The notes below the pieces were generated by a model. The model searched no databases. It was not told the DNA's origin and saw only the letters and a list, made by a program, of their open reading frames with translations. 35,693 nucleotides of DNA from a virus. The stretch spans positions 1 through 35,693 of IMG/VR virus record IMGVR_UViG_3300025276_000084; one strand, given 5' to 3'. Made by a program: the position numbers and the translations under genes. Shown here piece by piece: positions 6,545 to 12,056 of this stretch (the stretch's first letter is position 1; every line of letters starts with the position of its first letter).

Positions 6545-6754
6545 ATGACACGTTACACAGAAATCCAAACCAAAGCGCGCCAATCTGGTATCGACACCGT
6601 TCGGGACAACCACGGCACGCCGCGTGGGTATTGGATCACACAGGCTGATGGCAACCCGCTGTGGCCAGACGATAGCTTCACGACATCCCTTGATGAATTG
6701 GCATCTATGGTCAGCGAACACATTCGCACGCTGCAAATGTCCCGCCAAGCATAA
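6545..6754 (+). CDS. Unknown small protein (69 aa)
   Basis: Function not recognised. It lies between two copies of the stem-loop linker, with AGGAAA before the ATG. The 69 residues start with a probable helix (TRYTEIQTKARQSG), then a short beta-like region with aromatic and Pro residues (GYWITQADGNPLWPDD), and end in an amphipathic helix (LDELASMVSEHIRTLQM). It is soluble, without cysteines. Size and context match early phage proteins that bind and modulate a host factor, but this one cannot be assigned. Confidence 0.65.
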   Translation: MTRYTEIQTKARQSGIDTVRDNHGTPRGYWITQADGNPLWPDDSFTTSLDELASMVSEHIRTLQMSRQA

Positions 6755-6807
6755 CTCAACGGGGGCCACGCGCCCCCACCCACCACTTAGCAAATAGGAA
6801 ATACAAA
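6752..6807 (+). repeat. Intercistronic linker copy 2: stem-loop plus ribosome site
   Basis: After the TAA, GGGGGC (6761-6766) and GCCCCC (6772-6777) form a hairpin with a five-base loop. The leader AGCAAATAGGAAATACAAA, identical to the one before 6213, leads to the ATG at 6808. The hairpin is nearly identical to copies 1 and 3. Confidence 0.8.
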
Positions 6808-7083
6808 ATGACCAACGCAAACCTCACAACAAACCAAACCTCCGCAATGCACTGGCTCATCAAATCTTGCTGCGGCAACATGGGCGGCAAAAACCTTGCT
6901 GATCTGCAATGCGATCCGTTTACTTGGGTTGAGGCTTCAGACCTAGAAAATGCTGGTTGGGGTCGGAAAAACGCTGAAGGCACATTCGGATCGCTCGTTG
7001 CTGCTGGTCTGGTTTGCGATGCAGACGACGGCTTGTTTACCCTCACCGACGATTGGGACTTGCTGGCCACCTTTCACGAATAA
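6808..7083 (+). CDS. Unknown small protein, possible winged-helix fold (91 aa)
   Basis: Function not recognised. The 91 residues read as a likely small helical domain with a beta wing near the end. Helix 1 is near SAMHWLIKSCCGN, a second helical stretch is around VEASDLENAGWGRKNAEGTFGSLVAAG, and a short hairpin (LVCDADDGLFTLTDDW) follows. That order resembles a winged-helix DNA-binding domain, but no family can be named by eye. It contains a CC pair and a third Cys. AGGAAA lies six bases before the ATG in a leader identical to that of the first island gene. A stem-loop linker lies on each side. Confidence 0.6.
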   Translation: MTNANLTTNQTSAMHWLIKSCCGNMGGKNLADLQCDPFTWVEASDLENAGWGRKNAEGTFGSLVAAGLVCDADDGLFTLTDDWDLLATFHE

Positions 7084-7136
7084 CTCAAACGGGGGCCACG
7101 CGCCCCCACCCAACCTAATCAAAAGGAAATATTATC
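7081..7136 (+). repeat. Intercistronic linker copy 3: stem-loop plus ribosome site
   Basis: TAA, then GGGGGC (7091-7096) and GCCCCC (7102-7107), then ACCCAACCTAATC and AAAAGGAAAT before the ATG at 7137. The hairpin and spacing are as in copy 2, while the last bases before the ATG differ (ATTATC in place of ACAAA). Confidence 0.8.
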
Positions 7137-7337
7137 ATGGCCGACATTGAAATTGAAACATCCGAGCAGGCGCTGACGTTGGCGCTGAAGCTGGCGATCC
7201 AAGCGCCGACCGACGAACAGCACAAGCTGGCGACCGACATGGCAATCAGCATCGCGCACGGCATGTCCCCAGACACTGTACGAATTTGCAAGCTGGCCGC
7301 GATGGCCGCCGTTGAATATGAGGACACATTCAAATGA
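7137..7337 (+). CDS. Unknown small helical protein (66 aa)
   Basis: Function not recognised. The sequence is almost entirely predicted helix and acidic at the N-terminus (MADIEIETSEQALTLALKL), with an HKLATDMAISIAHGMSPDTVRICKLAAMAAVEYED segment forming one or two more helices. It is probably a small soluble helical bundle. The ribosome site AAAAGGAAAT lies before the ATG in the third linker copy. From here on the genes switch from linker-separated to overlapping: its stop shares ATGA with the next start at 7334. Confidence 0.65.
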   Translation: MADIEIETSEQALTLALKLAIQAPTDEQHKLATDMAISIAHGMSPDTVRICKLAAMAAVEYEDTFK

Positions 7338-7423
7338 AAAACCTGATTGGCGACATCATCGGCGGCATCAGCCTATTTGTTATGCTGGCCGTCTTACTGG
7401 CTCTTGCGGGGGCATCGTTATGA
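7334..7423 (+). CDS. 29-residue single-pass membrane protein
   Basis: A very short gene supported by four-base ATGA overlaps at both ends (7334-7337 with the gene before and 7420-7423 with the gene after), which fixes the frame. The product begins MKNLIGDIIGGISLFVMLAV and is hydrophobic from about residue 4 to the end, long enough for one membrane span with a short N-terminal polar part carrying one Lys and one Asp. Tiny membrane proteins in early phage operons can act in superinfection exclusion or lysis control; nothing in this sequence decides between them. Confidence 0.6.
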   Translation: MKNLIGDIIGGISLFVMLAVLLALAGASL

Positions 7424-7737
7424 AATCTAATTTCAACGCCCCGCAGCCCGCAACGCTGAAGCGGTTCCACTGCCGCGCCGTGCAGGCAGGCACCGGCAGC
7501 GATCTTTACTACGAGGCCGACACAATGGAAGAACTGCAGGTCATGCTTTACGGCTCCGCATACCCAGCAGAACGCGCCAGCGTGCAGACATACGACAACA
7601 GCGAAAGGCTCAGAACGAATGAGATTATTCAAGATATTGCCCGATATGGGGCGGTTCTTTGCGGGGCCGTCCACGACATCCCGCTCGACGAAATCTACGC
7701 AATCAAATCCAAATCAGAAAGTGACCAAAATGTTTGA
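7420..7737 (+). CDS. Unknown small protein (105 aa)
   Basis: Function not recognised. The frame extends upstream, but the ATG at 7420 overlaps the preceding stop as ATGA and is the natural start. The 105-residue product has a beta-rich first half (KRFHCRAVQAGTGSDLYYEADTMEELQVMLYG), an acidic helix with aromatic residues, and a C-terminal helical part (EIIQDIARYGAVLCGAVHDIPLDEIYAIK). It looks like a small alpha/beta fold, with two Cys and no membrane segment. Its last eight bases overlap the next gene. Confidence 0.65.
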   Translation: MKSNFNAPQPATLKRFHCRAVQAGTGSDLYYEADTMEELQVMLYGSAYPAERASVQTYDNSERLRTNEIIQDIARYGAVLCGAVHDIPLDEIYAIKSKSESDQNV

Positions 7738-8326
7738 CAACAACCAAGAGACCACAACGACAACTTTGACAGTTACAAATCGGACGATCAATGAAAGCTG
7801 TTTCGGCATTGAAATCGGCTCAGGATTTACCGTATACATCCCCGCATCAATATCAATTCGCGCCAATCTTTCTGCGGGCGACCTGCTGACTGCCGACGTA
7901 ATCCCAAATCCCGTAGAAGGTAGCCGCGAGCGCACGCCGTATATGGCCGTCAACGTCGCGCCGTGGGTTGCTACATCCGCTACATCCGCTACACCTGCTA
8001 CACAGGAGCCGGAAGCCTCGGAGCAATTTGACGGCATCTCCGCCGAAGAAGCCCGTGAGTTTACGCAGAAACTGATACTTGATGGCGACTGCTGGAACAA
8101 CCGAGACGTGTTTTGCGAGTTGATGGATAACCCCGAAGCCGTTAGGGATGACAACACTATAGCATATAACGCAATTGGTCACGAAATGCGGCGCATTTTT
8201 AATGCGGGAAAATGCTCAAAATTTGTTTTATTTCGGAAGTCATCGCAAACCAAGGCGTCGGCGGAGTGGTTCACGTGCCGCCCAGACAAATGCGAGCCAA
8301 TGTCATGGAGCGAAAATGATGCTTGA
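7730..8326 (+). CDS. Unknown two-domain protein with a slippage-prone linker (198 aa)
   Basis: The ATG at 7730 overlaps the previous gene by eight bases and follows a weak AG-rich stretch. The N-terminal part (about 1-80) is beta-rich (FGIEIGSGFTVYIPASISIRANLSAGDLLTADVI) and reads like a small barrel, possibly OB-type. A linker of four nine-base units encodes ATS-ATS-ATP-ATQ near residue 82. The C-terminal half has a helix-rich domain with DNRDVFCELMD-like character and three Cys (CSKFV, WFTCRPDKC). A nucleic-acid-binding role is plausible for a barrel plus helical domain, but no family is recognised. Confidence 0.65.
   Translation: MFDNNQETTTTTLTVTNRTINESCFGIEIGSGFTVYIPASISIRANLSAGDLLTADVIPNPVEGSRERTPYMAVNVAPWVATSATSATPATQEPEASEQFDGISAEEAREFTQKLILDGDCWNNRDVFCELMDNPEAVRDDNTIAYNAIGHEMRRIFNAGKCSKFVLFRKSSQTKASAEWFTCRPDKCEPMSWSENDA
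7970..8005 (+). repeat. Four tandem nine-base units inside the 198-aa gene
   Basis: GCTACATCC at 7970-7978 and 7979-7987, then GCTACACCT and GCTACACAG to 8005. The units are in frame and encode Ala-Thr-Ser/Pro/Gln steps. Copy number can change by slippage without breaking the frame. Confidence 0.85.
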
Positions 8327-8612
8327 TAATCACAAAACAAAAGGCCCAGCGCCAGCGGCGCGGCCACACACGACACTGCGCAAATTGCAGCAACAGAACC
8401 GCCAGTTTCTGACAATCGGTTCGCTCGGCACGGACGTGGCTTGCAAGTTGCCCGACGCGGTGTCGGAATGGCTAATCAGTGAAACACTAAAGCTGCCAGC
8501 TTTGGGCGGTGCAAAACTGCCTGCAGTAGCCTCGCTGATCGCCCTTTTGTGCATTGATGCCTACCACGACGACCTTGATGACCGCATGGCATCGAAAGGA
8601 AAGCGCAGATGA
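8316..8612 (+). CDS. Unknown small protein (98 aa)
   Basis: Function not recognised. Two ATGs in a row (8316 and 8319) follow GGAG by five and eight bases; the second has the better spacing, and the difference is one residue. The start overlaps the previous gene. The N-terminal third is basic and Pro/Ala-rich. The middle has a helical region (LPDAVSEWLISETLKLPALGGAKLPAVASLIALLCIDAYHDDLDDR) whose hydrophobic part is too interrupted to be a clear membrane span, and the end is basic (KGKRR). Its stop overlaps the next start as ATGA. Confidence 0.65.
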   Translation: MMLDNHKTKGPAPAARPHTTLRKLQQQNRQFLTIGSLGTDVACKLPDAVSEWLISETLKLPALGGAKLPAVASLIALLCIDAYHDDLDDRMASKGKRR

Positions 8613-9004
8613 CAACTCGGCTACAAACAATCACCGCCAACGCATTCAGGCTGACGTCGATGGCCACGGCAAACGAGGCCCACATCGGGCGCGCAATCCG
8701 CCGCCATGAGCTGGCAGACGACCACCGCCCGCGCATGCCAAAGACGCCAGACAGGACGGAGGTTGAGCGCGAGGGGCTGCAGCGCGTCTCAGATGCCGCC
8801 GTGCTGGAATTTCTGCGGACATGCCCCGACGGCGTGTCAACAATGCGCGCAATCCAAGACGGGCTGACCGGGGTCGTGCGCCCGGCGTCGGTTCAGAACG
8901 CCCTGCGAAACATGAACGGCGCGGCTGGCTTTATCCGCAAACACGTTTCCAGCACTGGCAATCGCAACTGGTACGAACTGACGGACAAGGGCCGCAGATC
9001 GTGA
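8609..9004 (+). CDS. Winged-helix-like DNA-binding protein (131 aa)
   Basis: The N-terminal half is basic and helical. The C-terminal half (about 60-131) has the pattern of a winged helix: VSDAAVLEFLRTCPDG as helix 1, VSTMRAIQDGLTG as helix 2, VRPASVQNALRNMNGA as the recognition helix, and a two-strand wing (FIRKHVSSTGNRNWYELTDKGR) ending in the TDKGR seen in many PadR/MarR-like wings. It may regulate phage or host transcription. It overlaps the previous gene as ATGA, and the next GTG start overlaps its stop. The fold call is by eye and no family name is claimed. Confidence 0.65.
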   Translation: MTTRLQTITANAFRLTSMATANEAHIGRAIRRHELADDHRPRMPKTPDRTEVEREGLQRVSDAAVLEFLRTCPDGVSTMRAIQDGLTGVVRPASVQNALRNMNGAAGFIRKHVSSTGNRNWYELTDKGRRS

Positions 9005-9177
9005 GTAAAAAACAAAACTTCCGTTGCCCTGATTGCTGGCGCGTTTATCCAAACGCCGAAGCAGTAGAACGGCACCGAGTAAAAATGAGGGGCCGCTGCA
9101 TCGACAGCGCGCCCGCCTACGTTGCAAACAGAATTAAACACGAACGGGCAAAGTATGCCGCAGGGGATGACCAATGA
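9001..9177 (+). CDS. Small C2HC zinc-finger protein (58 aa)
   Basis: It begins at a GTG (9001) that overlaps the preceding stop; an AAGGG lies nine bases upstream. The 58-residue product carries a zinc-finger layout: C9-x2-C12, twelve residues, H25, seven residues, C33, with aromatic W13 and Y16 and a basic helix (AVERHRVKMRGR) holding the His. That resembles a C2H2/C2HC finger with Cys replacing the last His. The tail is basic. It likely binds nucleic acid or a protein partner. Its stop overlaps the next ATG as ATGA. Confidence 0.65.
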   Translation: MSKKQNFRCPDCWRVYPNAEAVERHRVKMRGRCIDSAPAYVANRIKHERAKYAAGDDQ

Positions 9178-9392
9178 CAACGTTTTTCACACTATTATTG
9201 ATCCATATCGGCGCGACAACGTACACTGTCACGCTACCGTCGCAGGCGGAATGCTCGGATGCGCTGTTGGTGATAAGCGATGCGCGCCACGAACTGTCTG
9301 ACATGGGCGACAAGGGCGAGGTCTGGGCGCAATGCCACCGAACAAATCTGCTGTCAGCGTCCATGCGACCCAGAGCGCGAGGAGATTTGTGA
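9174..9392 (+). CDS. Small protein with a possible signal or membrane segment (72 aa)
   Basis: Function not recognised. The first 13 residues (MTTFFTLLLIHIG) are hydrophobic, resembling a short signal or anchor but without an N-terminal basic charge. The rest is soluble, with two Cys (27 and 54) that could form a disulfide in the periplasm, and an Arg-rich end. If exported it could act at the cell envelope, for example in superinfection exclusion; this is speculation from topology only. ATGA overlap upstream and a one-base overlap downstream place it in the operon. Confidence 0.55.
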   Translation: MTTFFTLLLIHIGATTYTVTLPSQAECSDALLVISDARHELSDMGDKGEVWAQCHRTNLLSASMRPRARGDL

Positions 9393-9538
9393 TGGCCAAT
9401 GATCTGGTGAAGCGATTGCGTAACGTGCAGTTCTGGCAGGCAGAATGCGATATGCGAATGCAAGCCGCCGCCCGCATCGAAGATTTGGAAAAACGCTTGA
9501 AGGCAGCAATTGATGACGCGAAAGAAGCCGAGGCATAA
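9392..9538 (+). CDS. Small coiled-coil protein (48 aa)
   Basis: The ATG at 9392 shares a base with the previous stop and has GGAGA six to seven bases upstream. The 48-residue product is one long charged helix (NDLVKRLRNVQF to EKRLKAAIDDAKEAEA) with heptad-like hydrophobic spacing. Such short coiled-coil proteins are frequent in phage genomes and mostly uncharacterised. It is the last of the tightly overlapped genes; a 142-base gap follows. Confidence 0.6.
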   Translation: MANDLVKRLRNVQFWQAECDMRMQAAARIEDLEKRLKAAIDDAKEAEA

Positions 9539-9680
9539 CATTTGAAATCGTGTGGGGCGGGCGGGCTTAGAAATCGGACTGTAGCGCAGTAACCAGCAAG
9601 CGCACCAACATCAACCAAGGTTGAGATATTCGCCCCACGTCAACCCAATACCAACAACGCAAAATGAGGAACAGCACAAA
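9539..9680. other. Structured intergenic gap inside the island
   Basis: No gene or tRNA is seen. GTGGGGCG (9552-9559) pairs with CGCCCCAC (9631-9638), and CAACC-AA-GGTTG (9612-9623) is a small palindrome. It is the longest gap in the plus-strand operon and could hold an internal promoter or an RNA structure for the last gene. Confidence 0.4.
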
Positions 9681-9956
9681 ATGGACAGATCAACAGTTTT
9701 AAAGCAAGCCGAGCAATGCGTCACCCATGATCGCGCCGCGACACATGGCGACGCAGAAGACAGCTTCGCTAGCATCGCGGCGCTGTGGGAATGGTGGATG
9801 ATCCACCGCGACGACGGCCCGCTGGACGCATACGATGTGGCAATGATGATGTCGTTGTTCAAGCACGCCCGCGCAGCGTCAAACAAAGAACACAGCGACA
9901 ACTTTGTGGATGCGTGTGGATATCTGGCATTGGCATCAGAAATGACCTACAGCTAA
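9681..9956 (+). CDS. DUF6378-type phage protein (91 aa)
   Basis: The frame opens earlier, but the ATG at 9681 follows GAGGAA by nine bases and starts the conserved part. The pattern THGDAEDSFASIAALWEWW, DAYDVAMMMSLFKHAR and HSDNFVDACGYLAL matches the phage DUF6378 family as I know it: an H/Y-GD turn followed by three helices with invariant DV, K-AR and DN..D..GY. The biochemical role of the family is unknown. It is the last gene of the island, and its 3' end overlaps the convergent nuclease gene by 21 bases. Confidence 0.7.
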   Translation: MDRSTVLKQAEQCVTHDRAATHGDAEDSFASIAALWEWWMIHRDDGPLDAYDVAMMMSLFKHARAASNKEHSDNFVDACGYLALASEMTYS

Positions 9957-10310
9957 CTCTCGCAACGACGCAGATTGGGCGGCGGGCGTAAAGTCTGCCG
10001 TCCGGAGCGTCATGTGCTTGCAGTTTAGTCTGGCATCGTCGCCGCGCATAAATAAAACCAGACCGAGCGGCAGCGCGTAAAGGCCCCACCAGTCGGCTTT
10101 TGACGCGCCGACATTAAACCGCACGCGGCCCGTGTGCGAAATTGTGGCGCATGTTTTAACCTCGACCGACGCCAGCGTGCCGTCAGGCCGCAGCGCAATC
10201 ACGTCAAACCGTCCGTCCGATCTAGTGGCCTCGCAGTTCGCACGCTCTAACAAGTGGCAGACGAAAAACTCGCCCGCGCGCCCGATGTTGGTAGCGCGGC
10301 GGGCAATCAT
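9936..10310 (-). CDS. PD-(D/E)XK endonuclease-like protein (124 aa)
   Basis: A small nuclease-fold protein. N8 and GRAGEFF give E14, RFDVIAL gives D36 and ASVEVKT gives E50 and K52, the E-D-ExK layout of Hjc-type and related PD-(D/E)XK nucleases. It is shorter than most archaeal Hjc resolvases only by its tail. It may debranch DNA before packaging or degrade host DNA; a RuvC-like resolvase is also encoded, so the roles may be split. It is the last gene of the leftward late operon. Its start overlaps the Rz1 stop as ATGA, and its 3' end overlaps the convergent island gene. Confidence 0.7.
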   Translation of the reverse strand: MIARRATNIGRAGEFFVCHLLERANCEATRSDGRFDVIALRPDGTLASVEVKTCATISHTGRVRFNVGASKADWWGLYALPLGLVLFMRGDDARLNCKHMTLRTADFTPAAQSASLRELAVGHF

Positions 10311-10516
10311 TTACAGAATTGATCCCAGGTTTCGTTGTTGACCACAATGCCAACTAGCAGCCCGCGATCCTGGGCCATCAGCGTGTCGATGGTTTGCTGG
10401 CTTTCAAACTGCAATGGCCGAGCCAGATCGCAATAGTTACCGTTTGTCGGCGTCTGGGCGCAGCCACTTAGCAGCACGCTCCCCAAGGCCAACGTCGCCC
10501 AATGTCTCGATTTCAT
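10307..10516 (-). CDS. Rz1-like outer-membrane spanin lipoprotein (69 aa)
   Basis: It has a short basic N-terminus, a hydrophobic stretch and a lipobox (LLSGC, C19 lipidated), so it is an exported lipoprotein with a mature part of 51 residues. The mature part has two further Cys and the NYCDLARPLQFESQ and NNETWDQFC character seen in small phage lipoproteins beside lysis genes. Its first 80 bases lie inside the Rz-like gene in another frame, the classic overlapped spanin arrangement. With Rz it would fuse the inner and outer membranes in the last lysis step, which implies a Gram-negative host. Confidence 0.75.
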   Translation of the reverse strand: MKSRHWATLALGSVLLSGCAQTPTNGNYCDLARPLQFESQQTIDTLMAQDRGLLVGIVVNNETWDQFCK

Positions 10517-10676
10517 GGTCGATCTCCATTTTGCGCAGTGCTGCGTCCAATCTATCAGACGCGATCCGCTTGTCTAGCTCTGCTAATTTTGCGTCAGCGT
10601 ATACCGACCGCCAGCGCAACAGGCCAGCGACGAAGGCCAGCCCGACAAATATGTATAATTGCAGGCGCATGGTCAT
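10437..10676 (-). CDS. Rz-like inner-membrane spanin (79 aa)
   Basis: The ATG at 10676 overlaps the endolysin stop as ATGA; an in-frame GTG upstream is less likely. Residues about 4-22 (RLQLYIFVGLAFVAGLLRW) form one membrane span. The rest is a charged helical region (DAKLAELDKRIASDRLDAALRKMEIDHEIETL) with coiled-coil character reaching into the periplasm. This is the plan of an i-spanin, although it is shorter than lambda Rz. The Rz1 gene starts inside it, and the endolysin lies directly upstream in the same operon. Confidence 0.7.
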   Translation of the reverse strand: MTMRLQLYIFVGLAFVAGLLRWRSVYADAKLAELDKRIASDRLDAALRKMEIDHEIETLGDVGLGERAAKWLRPDADKR

Positions 10677-11296
10677 CGGTCGCCACCTGCCCACTTTCGC
10701 AGCCGCTCGCGCATAATCCAGATGCCAGCCAGCACGGCCACGCCAGCAAAGGCCAGCACAATGTACTGCGCCACGCTGTCGAGCGCTGACAGGGCCGCCA
10801 CGGCGCTACCTGCGCCAGAAGCCACTGTGACCGCCGACGCGCGCACCGTGCCGCTCTGTGTTACGCTGGAGCGTCCCTGTGCGGGCAGCTCTGACGTAGA
10901 CCACTTGCTGTTGTCGTAAACGCGGCGATCCAATTCAAAATGCGGGCCGTCCTTGAATGAAGTCCAGTCGCCGCCCCACACAATCGGGACGCCCTCTTTC
11001 TTCGCTGCCGTCTTAACCGCTGGCCCAAGCTGGTCATACAGCGGCCAAGCAAACTCGCCCCTGCCCGTGGTCGGGTCAATCGGCAGCAGGTCCACTGCGT
11101 GTCCAGTCAGGTGGCGGCTGTTCATTGTCTGAGATGCGCCGGACGCGACCAGTTGCTCTTGCCGTTTCCTAGTGCGCAAGCCCTCAATCACAGCAAAATC
11201 CAGCGGGCCGTCTTGCAGTGCGCGGTCAATGACGCGGCGCAGGTCGGGGTGAACGCCGTTCAAGCTAGTCAGGCTTCTTTGCGAATATGATCTCAT
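10673..11296 (-). CDS. Endolysin: M15-family peptidase with a C-terminal membrane segment (207 aa)
   Basis: Residues about 10-130 are a VanY/M15-type zinc peptidase that cuts peptidoglycan cross-bridges. It shows SRHLTGHAVDL with H62 and D69 as zinc ligands, VWGGDWTSF (106-114) and GPHFEL with H119 as the third ligand. A Ser/Thr/Gly/Ala linker (about 138-165) leads to a hydrophobic helix (YIVLAFAGVAVLAGIWIM, about 177-194) and a basic tail (RERLRKWAGGDR). The C-terminal anchor is unusual for a soluble endolysin and may tether it in the membrane or give holin-like activity. AAGGTAT precedes the ATG. Spanin genes follow at once. Confidence 0.85.
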   Translation of the reverse strand: MRSYSQRSLTSLNGVHPDLRRVIDRALQDGPLDFAVIEGLRTRKRQEQLVASGASQTMNSRHLTGHAVDLLPIDPTTGRGEFAWPLYDQLGPAVKTAAKKEGVPIVWGGDWTSFKDGPHFELDRRVYDNSKWSTSELPAQGRSSVTQSGTVRASAVTVASGAGSAVAALSALDSVAQYIVLAFAGVAVLAGIWIMRERLRKWAGGDR

Positions 11297-11305
11297 GTCG
11301 ATACC

Positions 11306-11449
11306 TTACTTTGTAAATGCGTCATTCAGCAAGATGATTTCAAGGCGCTGCACCTGAAGCTGAAGCTCATTTGTCGTGCTAATATTCCACGACAACAGGG
11401 CAACTATAACGCTGACAAGCGCACCAAATACTACTTTATTTTCAGTCAT
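11306..11449 (-). CDS. Tiny membrane protein, candidate holin or holin partner (47 aa)
   Basis: The ATG at 11449 follows GGAGGG by five bases and overlaps the preceding stop as TAATG; the longer frame upstream is a shadow. After a short polar start (MTENK) there is one membrane span (VVFGALVSVIVALLSWNI, about 6-23), then a polar helix with leucine spacing (ELQLQVQRLEIILLND). A single span plus a coiled-coil tail beside an endolysin fits a pinholin- or antiholin-like protein, but also other small membrane proteins. Confidence 0.6.
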   Translation of the reverse strand: MTENKVVFGALVSVIVALLSWNISTTNELQLQVQRLEIILLNDAFTK

Positions 11450-11721
11450 TAAAGCCCTCCCTTGAACGCAAACGTGACGACCGCCGCAAGCACGATCCAA
11501 AAACAACGCTCCGCAAATCGCAGGCTTGCGCCGTTTGATCCGACGTTGCCTTCCAGCTTGACCAAACGATTGGATTGATCGCTCTGCTGGTCATCTAAGG
11601 TCTGCATCCGCCTAAACAGGGTGATCATTCGCTCGTCCAGGCGGGCCAACGCGACGAGCGCCTCCCCCACGCTGTCAAGCTTTGCCTCAATCCGCTCCAA
11701 GCGACCATGATCTTCGGCCAT
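11449..11721 (-). CDS. Coiled-coil protein with a C-terminal membrane anchor (90 aa)
   Basis: The ATG at 11721 overlaps the stop of the upstream gene as ATGA. Residues 1-62 form charged heptad-like helices (RLERIEAKLDSVGEALVALARLDERM), and the C-terminus is a membrane span (CFWIVLAAVVTFAFKGGL). Tail-anchored coiled-coil proteins of this type are common in phage lysis cassettes and are often annotated as putative holins. It is coupled to the tiny membrane protein that follows and lies just before the endolysin, which supports a lysis-timing role. Confidence 0.65.
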   Translation of the reverse strand: MAEDHGRLERIEAKLDSVGEALVALARLDERMITLFRRMQTLDDQQSDQSNRLVKLEGNVGSNGASLRFAERCFWIVLAAVVTFAFKGGL

Positions 11722-12056
11722 CACAGCCAAACCCTTGATGGCGTTGCTGGCGAAGGGTCTACAGTGTAAACCACCAGCGCCTCTGCGTCGGCCCGCCTGC
11801 CGTCACCTGACAGTCGCAGGTTGACGTGCCAGCCATCTAAGGCAACCATCTCAGGATACTCCATACCATCGTCACCTGAGATGATAACGCCTGTAGGCTC
11901 CTGTAAGACCCCTACTACGTCGATAGCGTAGTCTGCGGTGTTACTCACCAACCCACCTTCATCATCGTAAAAGGCGGACAACACTGATGGCATAGACGCC
12001 TCAGATGCCAACTTGAGATAAAAGTCAGTCTTTGGTGCTTCTACTTCTTCTATCAT
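11721..12056 (-). CDS. Conserved phage protein next to a fibre gene, unknown (111 aa)
   Basis: Function not recognised. The protein has the look of small phage proteins encoded beside tail fibres: KTDFYLKLASEASMPSVLSAFYDDEGG, ADYAIDVVGVLQEPTG and YPEMVALDGWHVNLRL. It is likely an all-beta soluble domain with an Asp/Glu-rich surface. It overlaps the fibre gene upstream and the membrane-protein gene downstream as ATGA, so it is [12 protein letters not shown] with both. A fibre assembly factor or small tail component is the best guess. Confidence 0.65.
   Translation of the reverse strand: MIEEVEAPKTDFYLKLASEASMPSVLSAFYDDEGGLVSNTADYAIDVVGVLQEPTGVIISGDDGMEYPEMVALDGWHVNLRLSGDGRRADAEALVVYTVDPSPATPSRVWL

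Noticed and set aside
9539-9680. tRNA gene in the longest gap of the island
   Set aside because: No cloverleaf with a TTCRANYC-like T arm and an acceptor stem could be built; only small palindromes are seen.
6213-9956. Lysogeny module (integrase, CI-type repressor, attP)
   Set aside because: No tyrosine or serine recombinase motif and no helix-turn-helix repressor of the CI type is seen; the RHH protein alone does not show temperate life.
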